From assembly GCA_012513005.1 (NCBI GenBank), contig JAAZCZ010000071.1, positions 1-11,061 of the forward strand: a stretch of 11,061 bases of DNA, in the 5' to 3' direction. Numbering within the stretch: the stretch's first letter is position 1; every line of letters begins with the position of its first letter. A model generated the notes under the pieces. The model saw only the letters and a program-made list of their open reading frames with translations, made no database searches and was not told the origin of the DNA. This document shows, piece after piece, positions 1 through 6,055 of this stretch. The position numbers were made by a program, and so were the translations under genes. This DNA comes from Oscillospiraceae bacterium (GTDB lineage Bacteria; Bacillota; Clostridia; Oscillospirales; Oscillospiraceae).

Positions 1-899
1 TCCGGATTTTTTCGGTCAAGAATTAATGCAGCAACATAGCCTATCTCATAGCTCTCACCGTCAGCAGACAAGAACACTCTGTTTCTTTCGATATTTAAAG
101 CGGCATTTTTATTTAGTTCCTCACTTGTTTTGGCAGTGCCGATAAATGTGCCGAAGTTATCTGCATATCGGGCTATACCCTCTGCAATGTCGGTGGATTT
201 TATGGCTTTATACTCCTCAGGAAATTCCGTTTTCCACTTATTAAACCAATACTTGGCATGCGCAAGATAGGTATTTTCCTTATCATGGTTTTCATAAGCC
301 AAAATCAAATTATTGTATATTAAAGACCTGTATAAACGCGGTGTTCTGTCAATGGGGAAGGCTTGACTGCGGTCAGCTTCGGCATTTTCAGCTATCTCAT
401 CCTGATAGAAGAAGTGAATCGGCTCGTGCGTTGCTATGCGGTAGTATTCTGCATGGGAGTCTTTATCCTTTAATATTTCATTTGACACGGAAAGCGAAAT
501 GCCGTTTTTGCCGTCAAATGTTATTTTTTCATAGCCACCCGGAGACGGGGGATTGAGACTTTCATATTCCTTTTCGGCGAGACTTCGCATTTCCTTGGTA
601 TTCAGCAAGAAAGCTGCGGAAATACTGTCATCAGCTTCATATTTAAACAGCACAACATTAAGATTATCATAGTCAAGTCCGGGCCAAACCTTGCCCATGT
701 GCGGCCAGTGAGTGGCGATTTCGGCTTGGATTTTCTTCGCAAATGCCTCAAATTCCTTGTCTGTTATTACAGACTGATTTATAGGGGCTGCTGAAGCTTC
801 GTTATTGACAACGGGCTTTTTGCCGCAGGCAGACATCAAAAAGACAGAAATAATTAAGAGTGCAGAAATGGTTAATAAAACAGCTTTTGGTTTTCTCAT
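1..899 (-). CDS. Putative lipoprotein with HExxH zincin-like motif (3' end cut by window)
   Basis: The reading frame is open from the ATG at 899 to the window edge, giving 299 codons with no stop; the C-terminus lies outside. The N-terminus is a lipoprotein signal: positive residues, a hydrophobic stretch (about 7-20), then the lipobox LMSAC with the lipidated cysteine at residue 25. The mature protein should therefore sit on the outer face of the membrane. Residues 158-162 read HEPIH, an HExxH zinc-binding motif, and residues 240-245 read EGIARY, which fits the second glutamate of gluzincin metallopeptidases. A start at 899 is supported by GGAGG at 906-910. I do not recognise the family by name. 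The peptidase role is inferred only from the two motifs and their order, and the substrate is unknown. It is divergent from the HD-domain gene and appears to be transcribed alone. Confidence 0.8.
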   Translation of the reverse strand, partial: MRKPKAVLLTISALLIISVFLMSACGKKPVVNNEASAAPINQSVITDKEFEAFAKKIQAEIATHWPHMGKVWPGLDYDNLNVVLFKYEADDSISAAFLLNTKEMRSLAEKEYESLNPPSPGGYEKITFDGKNGISLSVSNEILKDKDSHAEYYRIATHEPIHFFYQDEIAENAEADRSQAFPIDRTPRLYRSLIYNNLILAYENHDKENTYLAHAKYWFNKWKTEFPEEYKAIKSTDIAEGIARYADNFGTFIGTAKTSEELNKNAALNIERNRVFLSADGESYEIGYVAALILDRKNP

Positions 900-963
900 A
901 AAAAACCTCCTTAAAAATATGTTGTAAAAACCTATTAGCTCAATTAAGCTACAAGTAAGGTAG

Positions 964-972
964 ATTTTAGCA
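964..972 (-). promoter_or_regulatory. Extended -10 promoter of the minus-strand lipoprotein gene
   Basis: Read on the minus strand this is TGCTAAAAT, an extended -10 element (TGn followed by TAAAAT at 969-964). No good -35 hexamer is seen at normal spacing, which extended -10 promoters can tolerate. It would give a leader of roughly 55-60 bases before the ATG at 899. A small inverted repeat (TAGCT at 936-940, AGCTA at 947-951) lies in that leader; its role is unknown. Confidence 0.45.
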
Positions 973-1042
973 CAAAAGATATTAATAAACAGTAAAAATT
1001 AAGCTGTAGATTTAATACCGCAGATAGAATCAGGCTTACTTT

Positions 1043-1071
1043 TTGACAGGTTTTCTGCTAAAATATATAAA
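1043..1071 (+). promoter_or_regulatory. Sigma-A type promoter of the HD-domain gene
   Basis: A consensus -35 TTGACA (1043-1048) is followed after exactly 17 bases by TATAAA (1066-1071). A second possible -10, TGCTAAAAT (1056-1064), lies inside the spacer and is identical to the extended -10 of the divergent lipoprotein gene. The TTG of the -35 could be misread as a start codon. A ribosome binding site, GGAG at 1080-1083, sits seven bases before ATG 1091, so that ATG is the better start. Confidence 0.65.
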
Positions 1072-1090
1072 AATATATTGGAGTGATGGT

Positions 1091-1525
1091 ATGTTATACA
1101 GCGAAAAAATCAAGCTTGCGATGAACCTTTCGTTTGGCGCACACAAAAACCAGCTTGATAAAAGCGGTTATCCGTATTTTGCACACCCGCTTCACCTTGC
1201 AGAGCAAATGAAAGATGAGACGACTGTAATAGTTGCCCTGCTTCACGATGTAGTTGAGGATACCGAGATGAGCCTAAAGGATATTTCCGATTTAGGCTTT
1301 GAAACAGAAATAACTCAGGCGCTTAGCCTGCTGACACACGACAGCAATGTTCCTTATATGGATTATATCAAAGAGATAAAAAAAGATCCGATTGCAACAG
1401 CGGTAAAAATTGCTGACTTAAAGCACAATAGCGATCTTTCAAGATTAGACACAGTAACCGACAGAGACATTGAGCGAGCGCAAAAGTACAAACAGGCACT
1501 TTACGAGCTGGAAAACAAGGCATAG
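1091..1525 (+). CDS. Stand-alone HD-domain protein, small alarmone hydrolase-like (RelA/SpoT HD half)
   Basis: A 144-residue protein made of one HD metal-dependent phosphohydrolase domain. The RelA/SpoT hydrolase signatures are visible in order: YPYFAHP with H32, LLHDVVEDT with H52-D53 and the catalytic pair E56-D57, and KIADLKHN with D109 and N113. In that family these residues bind Mn2+ and remove the 3'-pyrophosphate of (p)ppGpp. No synthetase, TGS or ACT domain is present, so the length fits a small alarmone hydrolase. The arginine nine residues before H32, usual in RelA/SpoT (QFRKSG), is aspartate here (QLDKSG, D23), so the nucleotide preference may differ. The ATG at 1091 has GGAG upstream; a 16-codon longer start (TTG 1043) would lie in the promoter. 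It could instead act on another nucleotide. Confidence 0.85.
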   Translation: MLYSEKIKLAMNLSFGAHKNQLDKSGYPYFAHPLHLAEQMKDETTVIVALLHDVVEDTEMSLKDISDLGFETEITQALSLLTHDSNVPYMDYIKEIKKDPIATAVKIADLKHNSDLSRLDTVTDRDIERAQKYKQALYELENKA

Positions 1526-1553
1526 CTAGTAAAAAAACAAAAAACATATAAAA

Positions 1554-1583
1554 ATCCCCAAAGCTTATTAAGCCTTTGGGGAT
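1554..1583. terminator. Bidirectional terminator between convergent genes
   Basis: The stem ATCCCCAAAG.../...CTTTGGGGAT has one bulged base and a short ATTA loop. It lies between the stop of the HD-domain gene (1525) and the stop of the ogt-type gene (1616). The plus side is followed by a weak T-rich stretch. The minus side runs into a much richer T tract (the A-rich 1530-1553 on the plus strand), so it should work best for the ogt-type gene. Confidence 0.75.
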
Positions 1584-1615
1584 AATATTTTAATAAAATA
1601 TAATACTAAAAACTA

Positions 1616-2155
1616 TTATAATGCAGTGCCGGTTTTAGGAACATATAACCCGCGCATATCAGCTCCTTCAAGCCTTAATAGCTCAAGCTTTCGCGCTACT
1701 CCTCCGGCATAGCCTGTAAGGCTTCCGCCTGTGCCCACCACCCTGTGGCAGGGTATGATTACAGATATGGGATTATGCCCCACAGCGTTTCCGACTGCTT
1801 GGCTTGACATACTCTTTTTGCCGAGCATGGTCGCAAATTTTTTAGCTATCATGCCGTAAGTAACGGTGCTTCCGTAAGGAATTTCACAAAGAACCTCCCA
1901 GACAGCTTTTCTAAAAGAGCTGCCCGAAGGCGCGATAGGAATCTCTTTAAAATCCGGCTTTTCTCCCGCAAAGTATCTTCTAAGCCGGTCTTTCACCAGC
2001 AAAACTAAAGGCAAATTGTCGTTTGTCTCGGCATCTGTATGCAGCGTGCTGCCAAAATATTTTTGCCCTTCAAACCAAAGCCCGACGAGAAACTCTTCAT
2101 CACAGGCAAGCGTAATATCCCCCAAATGAGACTTAAAAACCGAAGTATAAAGCAT
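1616..2155 (-). CDS. ogt: Methylated-DNA--[protein]-cysteine S-methyltransferase (Ogt/MGMT family)
   Basis: A suicidal DNA repair protein that transfers the alkyl group from O6-alkylguanine (and O4-alkylthymine) to its own cysteine. The active-site motif IPCHRVV is clear, with the acceptor cysteine at residue 136 of 179. Ahead of it are the helix-turn-helix region (FRKAVWEVLCEIPYGSTVTYG) with its usual IPxG and TY signatures and the VGNAVGHNP segment with the conserved hinge asparagine. LTGYAGG and the terminal RLEG follow. The start is set at ATG 2155: it gives the usual family N-terminus (MLYTSVF), has GGGGTG five bases upstream (2161-2166), and lies downstream of a good promoter. The in-frame ATG at 2176 would fall only a few bases after the transcription start and lacks a binding site. 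It is a single-gene unit ending at the shared terminator. Confidence 0.95.
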   Translation of the reverse strand: MLYTSVFKSHLGDITLACDEEFLVGLWFEGQKYFGSTLHTDAETNDNLPLVLLVKDRLRRYFAGEKPDFKEIPIAPSGSSFRKAVWEVLCEIPYGSTVTYGMIAKKFATMLGKKSMSSQAVGNAVGHNPISVIIPCHRVVGTGGSLTGYAGGVARKLELLRLEGADMRGLYVPKTGTAL

Positions 2156-2188
2156 AAAAGCACCCCATCCGGACATATGTTTAGCCCC

Positions 2189-2217
2189 ATAATATAGCTT
2201 AAGCCGGAAACTTGCAA
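2189..2217 (-). promoter_or_regulatory. Promoter of the ogt-type gene
   Basis: On the minus strand TTGCAA (2217-2212) is followed after 17 bases by TATTAT (2194-2189). Transcription would start near 2182, leaving a leader of about 27 bases before ATG 2155. This supports that start over the ATG at 2176. Confidence 0.6.
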
Positions 2218-2279
2218 AGAAAAAATAGCGATTTTTAATATATTATGATAAAATTGTAAAAACAAAAAATTGTGTACTA

Positions 2280-2285
2280 TATAAT
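2280..2285 (+). promoter_or_regulatory. Probable -10 element of the glycerophosphodiesterase gene
   Basis: A perfect TATAAT lies about 45 bases before the ATG at 2332. The region 17-20 bases upstream is only T/A-rich (TTGTAA at 2254-2259, spacing 20), so the -35 is poor. The ribosome binding site of the gene is GGAAAGGA at 2315-2322. Confidence 0.4.
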
Positions 2286-2331
2286 AGCTGCGAATTTAAG
2301 AGAAGAGCAAGGAAGGAAAGGACTTTAGCTT

Positions 2332-2784
2332 ATGGGAAAAACAATGAAAACATGGCTGCAAAGCGGCCTCAAAAGCTGGCCTACACTCATCATATTTGAG
2401 GTGCTGTATAAAGCCTTTGGATTTGTAATTCTATCGTTTGTCATGGATGCAGCAAAATCTGCGGTACTAAAGATTTCTGATTTGCCTTTTTTAAGCCAAG
2501 AGACTATGGTCGCGGCATTCACAAAACCCATGTCACTTCTTGTGGTTTTCGGAGTTTTTCTTGTCTTTGCATATTATATTTATTTTGAAATAACCGCGCT
2601 GATTTTGTATTGCGAGGCAGGCTGGCAAAACGAGAGAATAACAGTTTGGGAGCTTATTAAGAAAACAGCCCGTCACGTGCACAAGCTGCTTAGCTTCCAA
2701 AATATACCGGTCCTATTTTTTCCTTGTTCCGGTAATCGGATTTTCAGTTTTTCCTCTCACAAGCGGTCTATTAAAAAAGTTTAA
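2332..2784 (+). CDS. Membrane glycerophosphodiester phosphodiesterase, N-terminal fragment (frameshifted gene)
   Basis: This frame encodes the first membrane part of a GDPD enzyme whose catalytic part lies in the next frame (2873-4123). Residues 1-128 look authentic, with hydrophobic spans near 16-36 and 68-94 (LVVFGVFLVFAYYIYF) and a start supported by GGAAAGGA at 2315-2322. From residue 129 on the frame turns polar and ends in an unrelated tail (SFSSHKRSIKKV, then TAA). Over the same bases the +1 frame reads LVPVIGFSVFPL and then KLPEFI, a good membrane span followed by a sequence typical of the membrane domain preceding GDPD. The simplest reading is one gene broken by a one-base insertion in the T6 run at 2716-2721, or a sequencing error there. 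As it stands, the product would be a 150-residue membrane protein without catalytic activity. Confidence 0.7.
   Translation: MGKTMKTWLQSGLKSWPTLIIFEVLYKAFGFVILSFVMDAAKSAVLKISDLPFLSQETMVAAFTKPMSLLVVFGVFLVFAYYIYFEITALILYCEAGWQNERITVWELIKKTARHVHKLLSFQNIPVLFFPCSGNRIFSFSSHKRSIKKV
2716..2721 (+). other. Frameshift site: T6 homopolymer splitting the glycerophosphodiesterase gene
   Basis: Removing one T from this run joins the frame of 2332 to that of 4123 and gives a continuous protein of 596 residues reading IPVLFFLVPVIGF across the junction. The second frame is closed upstream by a TAA at 2639-2641, so the switch must occur between 2642 and 2784. The loss of hydrophobic character after 2718 places it at this run. 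The direction of the shift (+1) is not that of a classical -1 slippery site. Confidence 0.7.
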
Positions 2785-2872
2785 GCTACCGGAATTTATT
2801 TCTGATCATATAAAAGCCAGCCCCAAGCTACTCACAATCTCTATTATTCTTTTAGTAATTGTAAATATTCTG

Positions 2873-4123
2873 ATGTTTTTCTATATCTTCCGTTTTCCGG
2901 GAGCAATACTAAAAGACGAGAGATTTCTCGGCAAAAAAAGACCGCGAAACCAGCCGGTAAAGGGCAGAAAAAGACAGGCGCTTTTCTATTTGCTGCTCAC
3001 AATAATAACAACAATTTTATTTATTGCGCTAATATCGGTAGTCACAATACTGCTTATTTGGCTACGAACAAGGGCAGCGGGCGGAGTAGACGAGAATAAA
3101 ATTCTCTTTGCGCTTCTGTACACAAAATTCATGGCAATCGGCAGTGTGGCAATAGGAATATTTGCCTCACTCTCTCTGTGCTCAATCGTAGTAACCCTAT
3201 ATCACAAGTTTGCAGGGGATGTGCGCCCGGCTAAAACAAAGGAAAAAGCTACAAGAAGAGTAATAATTGCACGCATTGCAACCCCGATTATAGCTCTTTT
3301 ACTCCTCGGATTTTTCGCTGAGACAGAGTATGTAAGCAAATTCTTCCCCAGCGAAATCAAAACCCAAGTTGTCGCCCATAGGGCAGGCGCAATTTTCGCA
3401 CCTGAGAACACAATATCCGCAATCAATAGGTCTGTTCAAGATGGGGCAAATATGGCTGAAGTAGATGTGCAGCAACTCAAAGACGGCACACTGATTGTAA
3501 TGCACGACTCAGACTTCAAACGCACAACCGGCAAAAGCCTAAAGGTCTGGGATGCAACGTATGAGGATGTGAAAAATCTTGACGCCGGCTCATTCTTTTC
3601 CGAGGAATTTAAAAACGAAAAAATCCCGACACTAAAAGAAATGCTCGCAGCGTCAAAAGACAAGATTAAGCTCATGATAGAGCTAAAGGCAACAGGTCGC
3701 GAAAAGAACTTAGTAGAGAAGACAATTGCAGAGATAAAAGAAGCAGGCATGGAAAAACAGTGCACAATTGCTTCAATGAGCTTGGTGCTGCTACAAGAGA
3801 GCAAGCAAATAGCACCGGAAATAGAAACGGTCTATATAACAGCCATGATGTTTTCCGGTCTCTACACAATGCAATTTGTGGACGGATACAGCGTTGAAAC
3901 CAGCTTTTTGTCCGAGAACATCATTGTTCAGGCTCATGCAGATAACAAAAAGGTGTATGTGTGGACAGCCAATACAGACGAAAATATGAAAAAGATAGTC
4001 CGATTCGGCGCAGACGGCATAGTCACAGACAATGCCAAGCTTGCAAACTTTGTGCTTAAATTCGGGACAAGAGATTTCCTTTTAGAGGACTTAACAGAGC
4101 TTTTGTTCCCGGCAAAAAAATAG
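2873..4123 (+). CDS. Membrane glycerophosphodiester phosphodiesterase, C-terminal fragment with full GDPD domain
   Basis: The fragment holds the rest of the membrane domain and the complete catalytic domain that hydrolyses glycerophosphodiesters to glycerol-3-phosphate and an alcohol, probably outside the cell. Membrane spans are seen near residues 37-64, 80-110 and 129-149. The GDPD domain then follows: VVAHRAG (H169, R170), APENT (E178), AEVDVQ (E196, D198), VMHD (H211), LMIELK (E270), VYVWTAN (W364) and GADGIVTD. The usual acid, histidine and metal-binding residues are all present. The first ATG (2873) has no ribosome binding site and cuts into a membrane segment; the frame is open upstream to 2642. 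It is therefore best seen as the 3' part of the gene starting at 2332 (add 180 for numbering in the restored protein). If unrepaired, this part is probably poorly translated. Confidence 0.8.
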   Translation: MFFYIFRFPGAILKDERFLGKKRPRNQPVKGRKRQALFYLLLTIITTILFIALISVVTILLIWLRTRAAGGVDENKILFALLYTKFMAIGSVAIGIFASLSLCSIVVTLYHKFAGDVRPAKTKEKATRRVIIARIATPIIALLLLGFFAETEYVSKFFPSEIKTQVVAHRAGAIFAPENTISAINRSVQDGANMAEVDVQQLKDGTLIVMHDSDFKRTTGKSLKVWDATYEDVKNLDAGSFFSEEFKNEKIPTLKEMLAASKDKIKLMIELKATGREKNLVEKTIAEIKEAGMEKQCTIASMSLVLLQESKQIAPEIETVYITAMMFSGLYTMQFVDGYSVETSFLSENIIVQAHADNKKVYVWTANTDENMKKIVRFGADGIVTDNAKLANFVLKFGTRDFLLEDLTELLFPAKK

Positions 4124-4128
4124 AATAT

Positions 4129-4150
4129 AAACTGCAAAAACAGTTTTTTT
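4129..4150 (+). terminator. Rho-independent terminator after the glycerophosphodiesterase gene
   Basis: Stem AAACTG (4129-4134) and CAGTTT (4141-4146) with a CAAAAA loop run into seven T residues, starting six bases after the stop codon. The stem is short, so it may act together with the next hairpin. Confidence 0.55.
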
Positions 4151-4178
4151 ATCCCCGTCTTCTAAAAAAGGCGGGGAT
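4151..4178. terminator. GC-rich hairpin, second terminator element
   Basis: ATCCCCGTCTT pairs with AAGGCGGGGAT (one mismatch or wobble) around a CTAAAA loop, directly after the T tract of the preceding terminator. It is not followed by a T run on either strand, so it may be a back-up or an RNA-stabilising hairpin. Confidence 0.4.
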
Positions 4179-4251
4179 AAAAATATTTATAATAAAATTC
4201 GCAAAACTTCAAATTTTTTGATTAAAGCATGGCAAAAACAGCATTTTGTAT

Positions 4252-4263
4252 CCCCCCGGGGGG
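4252..4263. repeat. C6G6 perfect palindrome upstream of the ABC operon promoter
   Basis: Six C followed by six G, a 12-base palindrome without a loop, in otherwise AT-rich DNA. It abuts the -35 hexamer of the receptor gene promoter (TTGTGC at 4265). The bases before it (GCAAAAACAG at 4232-4241, TATCCCC at 4249-4255) resemble 4134-4143 and 4150-4156 downstream of the preceding gene, an imperfect direct repeat. A protein-binding site is possible; its function is unknown. Confidence 0.35.
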
Positions 4264-4264
4264 C

Positions 4265-4293
4265 TTGTGCTAAGTAGCGAAAGAAACTAAAAT
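4265..4293 (+). promoter_or_regulatory. Promoter of the peptide/nickel-type ABC importer operon
   Basis: TTGTGC (4265-4270) and TAAAAT (4288-4293) are separated by 17 bases. Transcription would begin near 4300, giving a leader of about 87 bases before the receptor ATG at 4387. A short inverted repeat (GTATA-GAACA-TATAC, 4300-4314 region) lies at the expected start and could be an operator. Confidence 0.55.
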
Positions 4294-4319
4294 ATTTATG
4301 TATAGAACATATACAAACT

Positions 4320-4380
4320 GCGAAATGGAAGTTTCGTAAGAAAAGCGGCGGAAAAGACTTTTTGCCGCAAAAAGAGAGGT
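4320..4380 (+). promoter_or_regulatory. Structured leader and ribosome binding site of the receptor gene
   Basis: Two hairpins can form in the leader: CGAAA (4321-4325) with TTTCG (4332-4336), and GCGGC (4345-4349) with GCCGC (4364-4368), extended inside by AAAA/TTTT. They are followed by the binding site GAGAGG (4374-4379), seven bases before the ATG. The second hairpin has only one T-poor exit, so it is not a terminator. It may protect the mRNA or tune translation. I do not recognise a riboswitch class. Confidence 0.4.
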
Positions 4381-4386
4381 AATGAA

Positions 4387-5976
4387 ATGAAAAAAGCAAA
4401 GAAGTATATTGTTCTTTTCTTAGCTGCAGTAATGCTGCTCACGCTGCTTAGCGCATGTGGCGGCACTCCTGCAAAGCCCGCAGAGACAGCGGCAACAGGG
4501 GAGAAGGCACCGGAAGCACCAAAAACGAGTACACTCGTTTACGGAAGCGGAGACTACACCCGCATCAATCCCGCAATTGACGAACACGGAGAAATTAATC
4601 TCCTCCTGTTTGACGGACTTGCAGCACACAATGCAGAAAACGAAGTTGTCCCCGGTTTGGCAGAAAAATGGGACTATGATGATGCAAGTAACACCTACAC
4701 CTTCCACATTCGCAAGGGAGTGAAGTGGCACGACGGCAAGCCCTTCACAGCAGAGGATGTCAAATTTACTATCGAAGCTATAATGAATCCTGACAACGAG
4801 TCGGAAATCGCTTCGAACTACGAAGAAGTCAGCGAAATCAAGGTTATTGACGAGCACACAATAGCCTTCACACTAAAAGAGCCCAACGTAGCATTCCAGG
4901 AATACATGACAATCGGAATACTACCCAAGCATCTGCTCGAGGGTCAGAGCATGCAGGAGAGCGACTTCTTCCGCAATCCCATAGGCACAGGTCCCTATAA
5001 GCTCAGCAAATGGGACAAAGGTCAGGCAATTACACTCGTGAAGAATGAAGACTACTGGAGAGGCGTACCCAAGATAGACACAATAGTTTTCAAAATTGTT
5101 GTTGACTATAACGCCAAGGCACTTCAGCTAAAGAGCGGCGAGCTTGATCTTGCGCAGCTCACCCCGAAGGATGCACAGGCTTTTGCCGGACAAGACGGTT
5201 TCACTGTTTACGACATGAAAACAGCAGATTACCGCGGAATACTCTATAACTTCAATAACAAATATTGGGATAAAAACCGCGATATAATTCCCGCAATTAA
5301 CTTCGGAATAGACCGCGAAGCGATGATTAAGGCAGTAATATTGGGTCAGGGTCCGGCTGCATACGGTCCTCTGCAGAGAAACGTATTCGACAATCCTGAT
5401 GTAGAGCACTATGACTACAATGTTGCAAAAGCAAAGGAACTGCTTGAAAAACTTGGCTGCAAAATGGGCACAGACGGCTTCTATGAAAGAGACGGCGAAA
5501 AACTCGGCTTTACAATCTCGTGCATGGCAGGAGATCAGGTCAGAATAGACATGGCTCAGATAGCAGCTCAGCAGCTAAAAGATATCGGAGTCGATGTAAA
5601 GGTTGAAGTCCCGGCAAAGATAGATTGGGCAAATCAGCAGGCTTTCTTAATAGGCTGGGGTAGCCCGTTTGACGCTGATGACCACACCTACAAGGTTTTC
5701 GGAACCGGCAAGGGCAGCAACTACAGCGCATACTCAAATAAATTGGTAGATGAGTATCTGACCAAGGCAAGACAGACCTCAGATACCGCCGAGCGTAAAA
5801 AGTTCTACGGTCTTTTCCAAGAAGAGCTTGCTAAGGATCCCGCATACACATTCTTCTGCTATGTAGATGCTAACTATGTGGGAGTTTCCTCAATATCCGG
5901 AATAGCAAAAGACACAGTCTTAGGACATCACGGTGTCGGAATATTCTGGAATGTATATGAGTGGACAAAAGGCTAA
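4387..5976 (+). CDS. ABC importer substrate-binding lipoprotein, family 5 (Opp/Dpp/Nik type)
   Basis: A 529-residue extracellular receptor of the SBP family 5. A lipoprotein signal (KKAKK, hydrophobic 8-20, lipobox LLSAC, lipidated C24) is followed by a linker rich in Ala, Pro and Glu (about 27-48). Family hallmarks follow: VVPGLAEKW (88-96), the WHDGKPFTAEDVKFT segment (114-128), NPIGTGPY (197-204), LVKNEDYWRG (217-226) and GIDREAMI (307-314). The ligand-pocket loop reads GWGSPFDADDHTYKVF (423-438). Peptide receptors carry GWxxD there, whose Asp holds the peptide amine. The WG-S-P-F-D form is closer to what I recall of nickel receptor NikA (WGAPYDPH). The substrate therefore stays open: peptide, metal complex or another small solute. 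The length is normal. It delivers ligand to the two ATPases and two permeases encoded downstream. Confidence 0.9.
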   Translation: MKKAKKYIVLFLAAVMLLTLLSACGGTPAKPAETAATGEKAPEAPKTSTLVYGSGDYTRINPAIDEHGEINLLLFDGLAAHNAENEVVPGLAEKWDYDDASNTYTFHIRKGVKWHDGKPFTAEDVKFTIEAIMNPDNESEIASNYEEVSEIKVIDEHTIAFTLKEPNVAFQEYMTIGILPKHLLEGQSMQESDFFRNPIGTGPYKLSKWDKGQAITLVKNEDYWRGVPKIDTIVFKIVVDYNAKALQLKSGELDLAQLTPKDAQAFAGQDGFTVYDMKTADYRGILYNFNNKYWDKNRDIIPAINFGIDREAMIKAVILGQGPAAYGPLQRNVFDNPDVEHYDYNVAKAKELLEKLGCKMGTDGFYERDGEKLGFTISCMAGDQVRIDMAQIAAQQLKDIGVDVKVEVPAKIDWANQQAFLIGWGSPFDADDHTYKVFGTGKGSNYSAYSNKLVDEYLTKARQTSDTAERKKFYGLFQEELAKDPAYTFFCYVDANYVGVSSISGIAKDTVLGHHGVGIFWNVYEWTKG

Positions 5977-6004
5977 AACAGAATAACTCGTGAATTTTAA
6001 AGGG

Positions 6005-6040
6005 GCTAAGCTATTGTCAAGCAGGCAATAGCTTAGCTTT
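6005..6040 (+). terminator. Intercistronic stem-loop between receptor and ATPase genes
   Basis: A perfect 12-bp stem, GCTAAGCTATTG (6005-6016) with CAATAGCTTAGC (6026-6037), and a 9-base loop lie 28 bases after the receptor stop codon. Only TTTG follows, and no new promoter is visible before the next gene, so it is probably a partial terminator or 3'-end stabiliser. It would allow more receptor than membrane components, as is common in SBP operons. Confidence 0.6.
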
Positions 6041-6055
6041 GTAAAGAGGGATACA

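Noticed and set aside
341..556. Plus-strand open frame of 71 codons
   Set aside because: It lies antisense within the lipoprotein gene and has no ribosome binding site or protein-like composition.
2005..2265. Minus-strand open frame of 86 codons overlapping the ogt-type gene
   Set aside because: A shadow of the ogt-type gene in another frame; it also spans that gene's promoter.
2716..2721. Programmed -1 ribosomal frameshift in the glycerophosphodiesterase gene
   Set aside because: Joining the two frames needs a +1 shift, and no slippery heptamer with downstream pseudoknot is seen; mutation or sequence error is simpler.
4229..4273. Possible 14-codon leader peptide (MAKTAFCIPPGGLC) before the receptor gene
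   Set aside because: It has no ribosome binding site and overlaps the -35 of the likely promoter, so it would not be on the transcript.
4151..4386. Riboswitch upstream of the ABC operon
   Set aside because: The leader hairpins are short and separate, with no terminator or anti-terminator pair and no recognisable aptamer core.
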